This document shows positions 50,556 through 59,339 of a DNA stretch of 64,000 nucleotides, piece by piece. Numbering within the stretch: the stretch's first letter is position 1; each line of letters begins with the position of its first letter. Where the stretch lies: positions 43,768 through 107,767 of the forward strand of contig WHSY01000004.1 of NCBI GenBank assembly GCA_009379815.1, given 5' to 3'. The position numbers and the translations under genes were made by a program. This DNA comes from Pseudonocardiaceae bacterium. Its GTDB lineage: Bacteria > Actinomycetota > Actinomycetes > Mycobacteriales > Pseudonocardiaceae. The notes under the pieces are model-generated. The model saw only the letters and a program-made list of their open reading frames with translations. It did no database searches and was not told where the DNA came from.

Positions 50556-51250
50556 ATGCGTGTCCTGGTCATCGGTGGAACAGTGTTCCTGGGTCGGCGT
50601 GTGGTGGAGCGGCTGCACGAGCGGGGAGACCGGGTTCTTCTCGTTCACCGCAGCCATAGCGAACCCGCAGACTGGGTACCGGTGGATCATCTGCGCGCGG
50701 ACCGCCGCGACCTTGCCCGGCACAACCAGAGCATCCGGGACTTCGCCCCGCAGGCGGTAGTCGATACCTGTGCACTGACCGCCGCGGATGTCGAGGCGGT
50801 GCTCCCGATCGTGCCCGACGTCCCCACTGTCGTGCTGTCCAGTCAGGACGTCTACCAGGCGCATGCCGCCCTGCTGGCCGGGCGATGTGACGCACCGGTT
50901 CCCCTGACGGAGGACTCGGAGCTGCGGCGCGAGCGCTACCCGTACCGCGGCCTGAATCTGCCGGAGGTCCCCGACGACTACAGCAAACGCGCTCGGACGC
51001 CCAGCTGGCCCGCGTCCCCGACAGCGCGCTGCCCGCGGATCTCGCGCTCACAGCCGCGCCGGCCCAGCACCTGCTCGTATCCGTCGCTCGCGCGCAGGAA
51101 CTTTTCGGCTGGGCGCCTGCAGATCCGGCTACCCGGGTCGCGGAGTCGGTGCACTGGCACCAGCAGCACCCGCCCGTCGATACGCCCTGGACCGACGACG
51201 ACAACACCCTCGACGAGACGGCGCTGAACGCATCCTCGTCCTACACATGA
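50556..51250 (+). pseudogene. NAD-dependent epimerase/dehydratase gene, internally deleted
   Basis: MRVLVIGGTVFLGRRVVERLHERGDRVLLVHR is an intact GxxxxG Rossmann start and it runs normally to RGLNLPEVPDDYSK at about 50985. Then the frame is lost, and from about 50995 another frame carries the normal C-terminus: SDAQLARVPDSALPADLALTAAPAQHLLVSVARAQELFGWAP up to the stop at 51250. The middle, which in this family holds the YxxxK/substrate region (GPHD, TRGHVDDL), is absent. Third core-deleted gene in the window. Non-functional. Confidence 0.78.
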
Positions 51251-51686
51251 CCTCCCGAACGGCGTCCCACAGCACGGATCCCCACTTGCAACGGCGGGCC
51301 GGTCGGGACATTGCCGAGCGTCCCTGTGGGCGGCGCGCCCACGCTCGTCATGGACTTGACAGGAGCGCCTGGTGCACTGGGTGTCAGGAGTCCGGTAGCG
51401 AGATGCCGACAACGCAAGTGCGGTGAGGTATCCGACGGGGGTTGGTGGTCCTTCCTTGAACCCATCCTCGAATTGGAGGGTTCGCGAGGGTGTACCCCGG
51501 CGTTGACCGACACCCTATCGAGGACAACAGCTGCCACTTCCCGCAGCTGGCGATCGAGTGTAGAGTCCCGCCGTTACCAGCTTTCCCGGCCCAAGCAAGC
51601 TAGCTAGTTACTAATAGTGTAAACAGCCACGTTCCCGGGAACCTAATCGAGTGACAGAAACATTCCTCGGAGGGTTGGAGGTAACA
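51251..51686 (+). promoter_or_regulatory. Gap holding the putative promoter of the small membrane-protein operon
   Basis: 436 bp without a gene. Its last 90 bp become strongly AT-rich (51600-51625: AGCTAGTTACTAATAGTGTAAAC), offering -10-like TAATAG/TAGTGT and an imperfect dyad GTTAC/GTAAAC. Transcription of the five-gene operon probably starts here. No other element was recognised. Confidence 0.4.
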
Positions 51687-51944
51687 TTGAATGAGGAGGC
51701 GAACCTCGGTGGCTGGTGGGCGGGCCTGATCATCGGGCTTGTGGTCGTGGTGGTCGTGGTGGTCGTTGTCAGCATGCTCCTGGTGCTTGCATCCCGGATC
51801 AACGCGCAGGCGCGCGCAGCGGTTCGTGAGCTCGAAGCGGCCCGGCCGACCACGCAGCCACTCGTGGAACTCAGCCGCACGAACGACACGCTCCAGAGCA
51901 TCCTCCGGGGCGCTCGGGCCGCTCGAGAAGGATTGGGAGGATAG
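51687..51944 (+). CDS. Small single-TM protein, gene 1 of the operon
   Basis: 85 aa from TTG 51687, chosen because GGAGG lies 5 nt upstream; an in-frame GTG 36 bp earlier lacks this. NLGGWWAGLIIGLVVVVVVVVVVSMLLVLASR is a TM helix with ten consecutive Val, followed by a helical cytoplasmic part INAQARAAVRELEAARPTTQPLVELSRTNDTLQSILRGARAAREGL. No named family. It starts a tight row of five similar tiny genes. Confidence 0.7.
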   Translation: MNEEANLGGWWAGLIIGLVVVVVVVVVVSMLLVLASRINAQARAAVRELEAARPTTQPLVELSRTNDTLQSILRGARAAREGLGG

Positions 51945-51946
51945 TG

Positions 51947-52222
51947 ATGGTCTTAGCCCTCGCCGCCGAGGAGATCACGCTCTGGCAGGTTACGCTGGCT
52001 GTCGGGGCGGTTGTGATAGTTGCCGTGGCCGCGCTTCTCGGCCTGCTCCTCTACTTCGTCCGCTCCATCGAAACCGGCGTGGAGCGACTGCGGGACGTGG
52101 CGCAGGGGGTTCGCGGCAACACGGCCAACATCAAGACCGCGCTCGCTGTCGCAGACACTCTGGATGAGGTCGCGGACGAGGTGCGCCACCACGCTCGACT
52201 TCTGGGGGTGAGTGCGCGATGA
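51947..52222 (+). CDS. Small single-TM protein, gene 2
   Basis: 91 aa. LWQVTLAVGAVVIVAVAALLGLLLYFVRSIETGVERLRDVAQGVRGNTANIKTALAVADTLDEVADEVRHHARLLG: one TM helix then an amphipathic coiled-coil-like helix, resembling signalling helices after TM segments. ATG 51947 with GGGAGGATAG upstream; stop overlaps the next ATG. Confidence 0.7.
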   Translation: MVLALAAEEITLWQVTLAVGAVVIVAVAALLGLLLYFVRSIETGVERLRDVAQGVRGNTANIKTALAVADTLDEVADEVRHHARLLGVSAR

Positions 52223-52584
52223 GCACTGGACTGCTCGTGACCCTCACCGTCGTCGAGATCGTGGCACTGGTGGTCGTGCTGGCGCTGTTCGTTATGTTGA
52301 TCACTCGCCGGCATCGCTCCGTCGCCAACACCCTCGGACAGGTGAGTGGGGGGTCCGGCGTCAGGGCGATCCAAGGGGACGTGTGTCTGATCGGCGCCGG
52401 CACCGCGATCCTGAACCGGAAGCTGAACGCGATCGCCGGCGTGCTACCGGCGATCGCGGAGAAGGCCGAGTCGCTGCCTTCGCAGCAGACGCAGGCCCAG
52501 ACCCCGCAGCAGACGCAGGCCCCGACCTCCGGAAGTGACTGGCGACCTGCAGTACCTCAAGACCCCGTGACAAGGCGAAAGTAG
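52219..52584 (+). CDS. Small single-TM protein, gene 3 (with Gln/Thr-rich tail)
   Basis: 121 aa. TM helix LVTLTVVEIVALVVVLALFVMLITRRHRSV, then VRAIQGDVCLIGAGTAILNRKLNAIAGVLPAIAEKAESL and a low-complexity tail SQQTQAQTPQQTQAPTSGSD. The helical middle is the most conserved-looking piece of the five. ATG overlaps the previous stop (ATGA). Confidence 0.7.
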   Translation: MSTGLLVTLTVVEIVALVVVLALFVMLITRRHRSVANTLGQVSGGSGVRAIQGDVCLIGAGTAILNRKLNAIAGVLPAIAEKAESLPSQQTQAQTPQQTQAPTSGSDWRPAVPQDPVTRRK

Positions 52585-52600
52585 AGACAAGGAGGCGACG

Positions 52601-52849
52601 ATGGCACTGTGGTGGATCGGCAATGCGCTGTTCATCCTCGTGGTCATACCCGTCGTGGTGGTGCTCCTGCAGCGCCTGGCGAGGTCCGCCGGCGACGTCG
52701 GGGAGCACATAGACACCATTCACGGTCAGACCAGGGGTGTCGTCGTCGCACTCGACGATGTGAAGCAGCTGACATCCACCCGCGACGCCGTGAAACGGGC
52801 GGGGGCCGGCCTCACCCGTTATGTGAAGGTGGTTGACCGCATCCTGTGA
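52601..52849 (+). CDS. Small single-TM protein, gene 4
   Basis: 82 aa. WWIGNALFILVVIPVVVVLLQRLARSAGDVGEHIDTIHGQTRGVVVALDDVKQLTSTRDAVKRAGAGLTRYVKVVDRIL: TM helix and long helix with heptad-like spacing. ATG 52601 follows CAAGGAGGCGACG. 16 bp after gene 3. Confidence 0.7.
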   Translation: MALWWIGNALFILVVIPVVVVLLQRLARSAGDVGEHIDTIHGQTRGVVVALDDVKQLTSTRDAVKRAGAGLTRYVKVVDRIL

Positions 52850-52862
52850 GGAGCGAATTACC

Positions 52863-53099
52863 ATGCCGCTAGCCGCTGTAATCACGATCATCGGCGCAGT
52901 GCTCACCGTGCTGGTGCTCGCTACCTACCTGATCAGTGTTGCGCTCGTTCTCCGGCGTGTCGACGCCAAGCTCCGCGCAGTCACTGCCGACCTCCACGTG
53001 GTCACTGAGAAGACCGAGCCAATCGAACCGATCGTTGGGGAGATCAACAACGACCTCGCGGGAGTGGACGACGCCTTGCGGGCCGTGCTCGCCAAGTAG
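52863..53099 (+). CDS. Small single-TM protein, gene 5
   Basis: 78 aa from ATG 52863 (GAGGAGCGAATTACC upstream). AVITIIGAVLTVLVLATYLISVALVLRRVDAKLRAVTADLHVVTEKTEPIEPIVGEINNDLAGVDDALRAVLAK repeats the plan of a TM helix followed by a coiled-coil-like helix with a pro-rich kink. Last gene of the operon. Confidence 0.7.
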   Translation: MPLAAVITIIGAVLTVLVLATYLISVALVLRRVDAKLRAVTADLHVVTEKTEPIEPIVGEINNDLAGVDDALRAVLAK

Positions 53100-53291
53100 G
53101 GAGGGCTGTCGTTTCCGGCACCCGCACAACCGAGAGCCGCGCGCGACTGGCGGGAATACCGATATGGACCGGAGGTGACGTGGGGATCCGTGACCGTATA
53201 CTGGCGTCGACGGCCTCCCAAGAAGTTCGGATGTAGCCCAGCGCCACGTTGGGGTTTGGAGGCTACGGCGACTCTCGTCTGACGCGCTTCG

Positions 53292-54482
53292 CTATTCGCA
53301 GGCGACACCGTCGCCGTCGCGGTCCAGCTTGGACGAGTAGCCGGCCTCCCCGGCGTAGAGCGGGTCGGCGCCGGCGGCGCGGGCGGCGCTGCAGTTCTCG
53401 TAGTACGCGACCCCACCCCCGGAGCCCGCGTCGTAGGCGGTGTCGGGTACGGGTGCCGGCTCAGGCGCTGGCGCGGGCGCCGGCTCGACGACGGCCAGCT
53501 CGTCGGTCACGCCATAGCAGGGCGTGCCCCACAGCCCGGCGTCGGCGGCCTGGGCGCGCTGCTGCCCCGCCACGATCTCCGGGTGCAGCAGCACCGGCGT
53601 CTCGTACACGTACGGCCGCGCCGCACCCGCCTCGGCGGCGAGGACCGAGTAGTTTCGGGCGTCGGGGAACACCAGGTAGCGCAACGCCCGGTCGTAGGCG
53701 TCCCGGTCGTCTTGCGTCGGGTCCGAGTCGAGCCGGACCCGCTGCCCCGCCAGGGTGCGCTCGGCGAAGTCGGAGGCCTCGCGGCCCCAGCACTGCTCCG
53801 CGCCGAACATCTCCGGGGTGTCGATGCCCAGCACCCGGACCCGCTTCGTGCCGCCGCCGTCGACGGCGACGTCGACGGTGTCTCCGTCGATCACATCGAC
53901 GACCGTGCCATTCGGCATCACCACTGGGGCGGCGGGCTGGGTCGGCTGCGGGTTCGTGGGTGCCGCCGGCCGGGTCGCCGTCGTCGACGCCGCCGGGTTC
54001 GCGGGCTCGTGTGTCGGCTCCGCGGCGACCGTGTCCGTCGTCGCCTCCGGCGGCGGCCCGACCGCCAGCCCGATCACCACCAGCGTCGCGACGGTCGCGG
54101 CAGCACACGTGGCGACGATCCTCGCAGTGCGCCCCGGGCTCACCCGCGTCCCCTGGTCCTGGTCTTGTTGCGCGGCGAGCCGCTGGGCCTCAGCGTGCCA
54201 GTACGCGGCGGAGGTGTGCATACCCTCCCGGTCGGCCTGCTCCGCGAACCCGCGGGCCTGCTGCAGTTGCGCGGTGATTGCGGCCGTGGCCCGCGGATCG
54301 GGCCGGCCGCGCCAGTGCCACCAGAAGCCAACGACCATCCACAGCGTGAACGGCCACACCAGCCCGACGACGAGCCCCAGCAGCACGGCCGGGATCGCCG
54401 AGCGCCCCGGCAGCCGCCGGTTGTAGACGAACACGATCAGCGCCGCGGTGGCGACGAAGCCGAGCCAGTACACCCAGTCCAT
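53292..54482 (-). CDS. Membrane-anchored thermonuclease-like protein with Excalibur domain
   Basis: 396 aa. Two or three N-terminal TM helices (VYWLGFVATAALIVFVY, VLLGLVVGLVWPFTLWMVVGFWW, and VATCAAATVATLVVIGLAVG near 150) precede a Thr/Pro linker and a SNase domain: VVDVIDGDTVDVAVDGGGTKRVRVLGIDTPEM, DFAERTLAGQRVRLDSDPTQDDRDAYDRALRYLV. The C-terminus has the Excalibur motif DRDGDGVACE (Ca-binding). A secreted or surface DNase is likely. ATG 54482 (MDWVYW). Alone on its strand. Confidence 0.87.
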   Translation of the reverse strand: MDWVYWLGFVATAALIVFVYNRRLPGRSAIPAVLLGLVVGLVWPFTLWMVVGFWWHWRGRPDPRATAAITAQLQQARGFAEQADREGMHTSAAYWHAEAQRLAAQQDQDQGTRVSPGRTARIVATCAAATVATLVVIGLAVGPPPEATTDTVAAEPTHEPANPAASTTATRPAAPTNPQPTQPAAPVVMPNGTVVDVIDGDTVDVAVDGGGTKRVRVLGIDTPEMFGAEQCWGREASDFAERTLAGQRVRLDSDPTQDDRDAYDRALRYLVFPDARNYSVLAAEAGAARPYVYETPVLLHPEIVAGQQRAQAADAGLWGTPCYGVTDELAVVEPAPAPAPEPAPVPDTAYDAGSGGGVAYYENCSAARAAGADPLYAGEAGYSSKLDRDGDGVACE

Positions 54483-54793
54483 GAAGTCCCCAGGAGATGA
54501 AGCGGGAAGGGAAGCGGATGGGCCGAGGTCTATCCGGGCGCCGCTGACTGGGACATCGCCGCGCCTACCGCCGGTGTTACCGTGCGTGCACGTCACGTAC
54601 CGCGTCGCGCGGCGATCGCGCCCCGCTGGGCGGCGCCGCCAGGTGCGACGACGTCGGGGCGCCGACGCTCTGGCCCGCCAGTCACGGGGAGTCACTGGCC
54701 ACGTGGAGCAACGGTCCTCTCGCTGCTTGTCTTCTGTGACACGCGAGTTAGCGTGACAACTGTTGTCATCAGGGCCGGTTGCGGAGACGGCAC
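54483..54793. other. 311-bp divergent intergenic region
   Basis: Between the nuclease and the MBL gene. No ORF with coding features. A mildly AT-rich patch around 54735-54775 (gttagcgtgacaactgttgtcatc, with an inverted CAACtgTTG core at 54760) may carry the MBL promoter. Confidence 0.3.
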
Positions 54794-55558
54794 ATGGATT
54801 GGTTCCGTGTCACGCGGTTCGATGAGTGGACCTTCGCGCTGCGCGAGTGGCGGTACTGGCAGCGCAATAACGCCTACCTACTGCTGGGCACCGACCGTGC
54901 GCTGCTCTACGACTCGGGATCGGGTCGGCGCGACATCGCGACGGTGGTGCGGCGGCTGACCACGCTGCCGCTGGTCGTGATCTGCTCGCACGCCCACTAC
55001 GACCACATCGGCAACCATCGCCGCTTGTCCCGGTGGGCGCGGATCGCGATGGCCGACCTACCCGCCACCCGCGCGATGAGCAGCGGCACGTGGCTGCACC
55101 CGCCGCTGTCGGCGCGGCTGACACCGGTGCCGCGCCCCTTCCCGGTGCACGAGTGGTGGACACCGGGACGTCGGATCGATCTGGGCAATCGCACGGTCGA
55201 GCTGATGGCGCTGCCCGGCCACACCGCCGACTCGGTGGGTCTCATCGATCGCGAACGAGGCTTCGTGCTGGTCGGGGACTTTGTCTACAACGCGCCGATT
55301 CTCGCCGCGCTGCCCTCGGCGAACGTATCCGACTACCTGCACAGCGCGCAGGCATTGCTCGAGGCCTGCCACGGGGAGCGGCTGCTGTGTGGGCACTACA
55401 CACCTGACGTGGCACCCTGGCGGCTCACCGAACTGCGCGCCGTTGCCGAATCCGCCCTGCAGCCGCGCCGGCGCACGATCCGGCCCGTCACGTTGGTCCG
55501 GCACGGCCACACCACGTTGATCGCCGGCAGGGCCGCGATGCGTCGATCCCGCCACTGA
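54794..55558 (+). CDS. Metallo-beta-lactamase-fold hydrolase
   Basis: 254 aa. [11 protein letters not shown] (HxHxDH) near residue 62, [21 protein letters not shown] and LLCGHYTPD complete the binuclear zinc site. The N-terminal [22 protein letters not shown] fits the glyoxalase II/lactonase-like branch. ATG 54794 follows GGAGACGG. A short basic tail (RAAMRRSRH) ends it. No partner gene is seen; downstream is mobile-element debris. Confidence 0.85.
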   Translation: MDWFRVTRFDEWTFALREWRYWQRNNAYLLLGTDRALLYDSGSGRRDIATVVRRLTTLPLVVICSHAHYDHIGNHRRLSRWARIAMADLPATRAMSSGTWLHPPLSARLTPVPRPFPVHEWWTPGRRIDLGNRTVELMALPGHTADSVGLIDRERGFVLVGDFVYNAPILAALPSANVSDYLHSAQALLEACHGERLLCGHYTPDVAPWRLTELRAVAESALQPRRRTIRPVTLVRHGHTTLIAGRAAMRRSRH

Positions 55559-55814
55559 CGACGAAAGGCGAACCCCGTACGGCACTCTCGCTGGTCAGCA
55601 GGCCGGGGCCCCGACTCACCGAGGAACGGCGTTGGCAGCCGTGCTCGCCTCGCTGCGCGAACTGGCTGCTCTAACGGCGTCCAGCCGCAGAATGCCCCCG
55701 CGGAGATGCTGCCCTGCGACTGCCCCGGCACGGCATGCCGGCGGCACACGCTCGGTTACGCTGGCCGTCGCTGCCTCGTCTCACGCCGGTGGACCGGGCG
55801 GACCCTCGAGGACT

Positions 55815-55998
55815 ACCGCGACGCTCGCCCGCGAGCACGTCAGGCGGGAGACCGCTGCCCTCGCGGACAGCTTCCGATCGGAACTGGTGGCGGCCGCGCG
55901 CAAGGGCGAGGCGGTCGACGGGCCGCAACGATCGGGAGATGAGCTGGTACGACTTCGCCTGCGGGTACCTGGACATGGCGTGGGCGCCATCCGGCAGC
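55815..55998 (+). pseudogene. Tyrosine integrase N-terminal fragments
   Basis: Two adjacent frames each carry a piece of one family: VRRETAALADSFRSELVAAARKGEAVD (55842-55920) and, shifted, REMSWYDFACGYLDMAWA (55933-55990). In actinobacterial integrases these pieces follow each other in the N-terminal arm-binding domain. The catalytic domain is absent. It is a leftover of an integrated element. Confidence 0.5.
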
Positions 55999-56195
55999 GA
56001 CAGGACGCACGACCCGATCGAGCGCCCGCCGCTATCTCATCTCCCGTTGCTTCGATTCGTGCCGCTATTTTCTGAACCCCGGATGCCGGATCAGCCGTAG
56101 TCGTGTCTTGAGTCGGGGCAGATGAAAGTTGCTACGGGTTGCTCCGGCCCGCTGAGCGGCGGAGAGGTATCCGCCGACCGAAGACGATCACTCGC

Positions 56196-56408
56196 GCCCC
56201 CCACGAAGGATCCGCGCTAACGCTGCGCATGGCCGCACGGCTGCAAGGCTTCCCCGACGACTGGGAATTCTTCGGCCGCAAGACCGCTGGCTACCGCCAG
56301 ATCGGCAACGCCTTCCCGCCCCGTCGCAAAGCCTTGGGCAGCACCCTGCGCCACATCGTCAGTACGGACAGCAAGCAAGGAGCGCCGCGCTACCTGCATG
56401 CGGTTTAG
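56196..56408 (+). pseudogene. C5-cytosine DNA methyltransferase C-terminal fragment
   Basis: ALTLRMAARLQGFPDDWEFFGRKTAGYRQIGNAFPPRRKALGSTL is motif X-like (ARLQxFPDxWxF...QxGNAxPP) of C5 methyltransferases. The catalytic PC domain is missing, so only the last ~60 residues remain. Lies between the integrase fragments and the tRNA-like scar, as in restriction-modification-carrying islands. Confidence 0.6.
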
Positions 56409-56549
56409 AGGCGCCGCCGCAGGCGCGGCGTCGACGGGTCGTGGAACCTCTCGTGGAATCCACGCCGGATTGAAGACCGAGTCATGAGTGCGCTACGTGC
56501 CCTATGCGGTTCGCTTGGCGCTGTATGAGCTGGGAGACGTCGTGCCCGT

Positions 56550-56596
56550 GCCCCTCGAAAGGGGCAGGTCTGGGTTCGACTCCCCAAGGCGGCGCC
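56550..56596 (+). other. tRNA 3'-end-like scar (putative attachment site)
   Basis: GCCCCTCGAAAGGGGC (56550-56565), a hairpin like a long variable arm, is followed by GGTTCGACTCC (56573-56583), the invariant T-loop sequence, and CGGCGCCA. No 5' half with a matching acceptor arm is present. It is best read as a degenerate tRNA end left by an integrative element. Confidence 0.4.
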
Positions 56597-56640
56597 AGAC
56601 AACCACCAGGTCAGACCGGGTGGGCGTCGGATGACGCTGG

Positions 56641-57390
56641 CTACTGCATCACGTAGCCGCCGTTGACTCCCATGATCTGCCCGGTGATCCAGTCCGAATG
56701 GCGGTCGGCGAGGAAGGCGACGGCGTGGGCGGCGTCCTCGGGCTCACCGAGCCGGCGGATCGGGTAGCCGCGGACGATCTTCTTCGCTACGTCCTCGTCG
56801 GCGATCAGGGGCTCGCTCTGGCGGGTGCGCACGACGGAGAGCGCGACGACGTTGACGGTCACTGAGTAGCGGCCGACCTCCTTGGCCAGGGCGCGGGTGA
56901 AGCCGTTGACGGCCGCTTTCGCCCCCGAGTACACGGCGTTGGTCGGCTGGCCGACACGTGCAGCCTCGGACGAGATCGAGATGATCCGGCCGTAGTTCTG
57001 CTCGATCATCTGGGGGAGCATCGCGTGGGTGGTGTTGAGCACGCCGAAGTAGTTGAGGTTGATCTCGCGCTGCCAGTCGGTCGGCCCGGTGTCGACGAAG
57101 GGCTTGGTGATCCAGGTGCCGGCGTTGTTGACCAGGATGGTGACCGGGCCGAGGCGGTCGGCGACGTCGGCGGCGACGGTGGTCATCTGGTCGCGGTCGA
57201 CGACGTCGGCGCGCAGCCCGGCGGCGGTGCCGTCGGCGGCGGTGATCTCCTTCGCGGTGTCGGTGGCGGCGTCCTCGTCGAGGTCGAGAACGGCGACGCG
57301 GCTGCCGCGGCGGGCGAGCTCGAGGGAGATCGCCCGGCCGATGCCCCGTGCGCCGCCGGTCACGACGGCGACGTCGACCTGCTCAGCCAT
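56641..57390 (-). CDS. SDR-family oxidoreductase (3-oxoacyl-ACP reductase-like)
   Basis: 249 aa. TGGARGIGRAI cofactor motif, LVNNAGTW, SISSEAARVGQ and YSGAKAAVNGF (YxxxK) give a full classical SDR tetrad; the end DWITGQIMGVNGGYVMQ is typical of FabG-like enzymes. ATG 57390 follows AGGAGAG. It is the last gene of the four-gene operon PaaK-like - P450 - ThDP - SDR, 17 bp after the ThDP gene, and probably oxidises or reduces a hydroxy/keto product of those enzymes. Confidence 0.9.
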   Translation of the reverse strand: MAEQVDVAVVTGGARGIGRAISLELARRGSRVAVLDLDEDAATDTAKEITAADGTAAGLRADVVDRDQMTTVAADVADRLGPVTILVNNAGTWITKPFVDTGPTDWQREINLNYFGVLNTTHAMLPQMIEQNYGRIISISSEAARVGQPTNAVYSGAKAAVNGFTRALAKEVGRYSVTVNVVALSVVRTRQSEPLIADEDVAKKIVRGYPIRRLGEPEDAAHAVAFLADRHSDWITGQIMGVNGGYVMQ

Positions 57391-57407
57391 GCGTGCGCTC
57401 TCCTGCG

Positions 57408-59339
57408 TCAGTAGCGGTAGCCGGTCGAGGCGGCGGTGGTGCTGAGGTCGCTCTCGTCGTGGTCGGTGAGCTCGGCGAGGAAGGACATCGGCATGCGCAG
57501 GCCGTTGTCGAGTGCGGTCTTGTGCAGCCGCAGCGTCTCGATCACCGACAGGGCACGGAAGTAGCGGCGGGCGCCGTCGGGAATGTCGTCGATTCCGCGG
57601 CTGCAGTACTCACCGATCTTGAGTCGCAGCCAGGGAAGCGAGGCTTCCGGCCCGTCGGTGTCGGCGACGACGTTGACGACTGCGACGGTGTCGGCGTCGA
57701 GCGCGCGGCGCAGGGCGGGGCGCAGCTGTGCGCTGGTGGTGACGTGTTCGACGTGGCATCCGAACGGTTCGAAGACGCGGTCGTAGCGCAGCTCGGCGAG
57801 CATGTCCCAGGAACCCATGTCGGGCTGGGTGTCGTCGTGGACGAGGGCGTTGCCGCCCCAGGAACTGTTGTTGAGCACGACGATCACGGCCGGGATCCCG
57901 TAGCGGGCGAGGGTCTCGACGTCCATGCCGGCCAGGCCGATCCCACCGTCGCCGACCAGGCTGACGATCTGGGCGCCGGGGCGTGCGATGCAGGCGCCGA
58001 AGCACATGCCGACACCCTGCCCGAGCGCGACGCGTGGGCCCGCGTCGAGGATCCGGGCCGGGGCGACGGCGGTGAGGGCGTCGGTGAGGTAGAGCGAGCC
58101 CTGGTAGGAGTCGTAGACGACGGTGGCGTCCTCGTCGATCTCGTCGGCGATGGCTTGGGCGAGCTCGTAGGTGTGGATCGGGGTGCGCCCGGTGACGCTG
58201 GACAGGGTCGCGGCGCGCCGGTCGATGAACGAGGTGCGGGCCGCGGCGAGGCTGTCCAGCCAGGCGGGGCGGGTCACGGGTGCGGCGCCGAGCCGGTCCC
58301 GCAGCCCTGCCGTGATCTGGGCCAGGACGAGCTTGCTGGAGCCGAGGACGTTCACGGCGGTGTCCAGTCCGAGCCACAGCTCGGATGCGGCCTCCTGGAT
58401 CTGGATGTAGGTCGTCATTGCCGGGGCCGGCCAGTCGGGTGGTTCGAACCACGACTCGAGCTCGCCGGCGCGCAGGCCGACGAGCACGACGGTGTCGGCG
58501 GCGCGCAGCATCGGTCCCCGGTATCCGGCGGGCACGGCCAGCGGGTGCTTTTCGCTGATCGCGCCGCGCGCGGTTCGCCGGGCGCCGGTGGGCGCGCCCA
58601 GCAGCTCGGCGAGCTCGACCAGCTCGTCCGCGCCGTCGGACCAGTACACCCCGTCCCCCGCGATGATCATTGGGCGCTCGGCGGCGGCGAGCAGGTCGAC
58701 GACCTGCTCGACCCGGGCGGGATCGGCCTGGGTCGCGGGGATCAGCGGGAGACCGCCGCCGGGCACGTACTTGCGTTGCGCGGCCGGTCCGGAGCCCCAC
58801 TGGTTGTTCAGCGGGAACTCCAGCACGACCGGCCCGGGTGGGTAGGTCACGGCGTCGGCGAGCGCCTGACGTACCCAGTGGGCGTTGAGTTCCCAGTCGG
58901 TGAGCCGGCGTGTCCACTTCGCGACGCTGCGGAAGCAGTCGGTGGCGTAGCCCTCCTGCAGAGTGCCTAGCTCGTCACCGGCGGTGCCGTGCTGTCCGAC
59001 CAGCAGCAGCATCGGGCTGCGGGCGCCGATGCCCTGGGACAGCGATGACAGGCAGTTGGCCATCCCGGCCGAGGCGGAGGCGAAGAAGACGCCGGGTCGG
59101 CGGGTGATGCGCCCGTAGGCCTCGGCGGCGAAGCCGGCGGCCTGTTCGTGGCGGAAGTGCCACATCCGTGCGCCGAGCCGGCAGGCCTCTTCGACCACGG
59201 GGTTGATGTAGCCGTGGACGCCGAACAGGTCGGTCACCCCGTTGTCGATCAGCGCCTGGGCCGCGGCGCGGGCGCCGGTCGGGTGCGGGCCGGGTGTCGT
59301 GGCCGTGGCTCCGTCGCGGTCGGGCACGATCAGAGTCAT
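57408..59339 (-). CDS. Thiamine-diphosphate-dependent enzyme (acetolactate synthase/decarboxylase-like)
   Basis: 643 aa. N-terminal PYR domain with WHFRHEQAAGFAAEAYGRI (catalytic Glu activating ThDP), central domain with PMIIAGDGVYWSDGADELVELAELLGAP, C-terminal PP domain with VSLVGDGGIGLAGMDVETLARYGIPAVIVVLNNSSW (GDG...NN). It is longer than acetolactate synthase by about 70 residues at the C-terminus (GARRYFRALSVIETL...). ATG 59339 overlaps the P450 stop (ATGA). Could be a 2-hydroxyacyl-CoA lyase, benzoylformate-decarboxylase or carboligase; adjacency to a CoA ligase favours a CoA-linked substrate. Confidence 0.88.
   Translation of the reverse strand: MTLIVPDRDGATATTPGPHPTGARAAAQALIDNGVTDLFGVHGYINPVVEEACRLGARMWHFRHEQAAGFAAEAYGRITRRPGVFFASASAGMANCLSSLSQGIGARSPMLLLVGQHGTAGDELGTLQEGYATDCFRSVAKWTRRLTDWELNAHWVRQALADAVTYPPGPVVLEFPLNNQWGSGPAAQRKYVPGGGLPLIPATQADPARVEQVVDLLAAAERPMIIAGDGVYWSDGADELVELAELLGAPTGARRTARGAISEKHPLAVPAGYRGPMLRAADTVVLVGLRAGELESWFEPPDWPAPAMTTYIQIQEAASELWLGLDTAVNVLGSSKLVLAQITAGLRDRLGAAPVTRPAWLDSLAAARTSFIDRRAATLSSVTGRTPIHTYELAQAIADEIDEDATVVYDSYQGSLYLTDALTAVAPARILDAGPRVALGQGVGMCFGACIARPGAQIVSLVGDGGIGLAGMDVETLARYGIPAVIVVLNNSSWGGNALVHDDTQPDMGSWDMLAELRYDRVFEPFGCHVEHVTTSAQLRPALRRALDADTVAVVNVVADTDGPEASLPWLRLKIGEYCSRGIDDIPDGARRYFRALSVIETLRLHKTALDNGLRMPMSFLAELTDHDESDLSTTAASTGYRY

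Noticed and set aside
56500..56600. A complete functional tRNA gene
   Set aside because: Only a T-loop-like segment, a variable-arm-like hairpin and a GGCGCCA end are visible; no matching 5' acceptor strand or D-arm was found.
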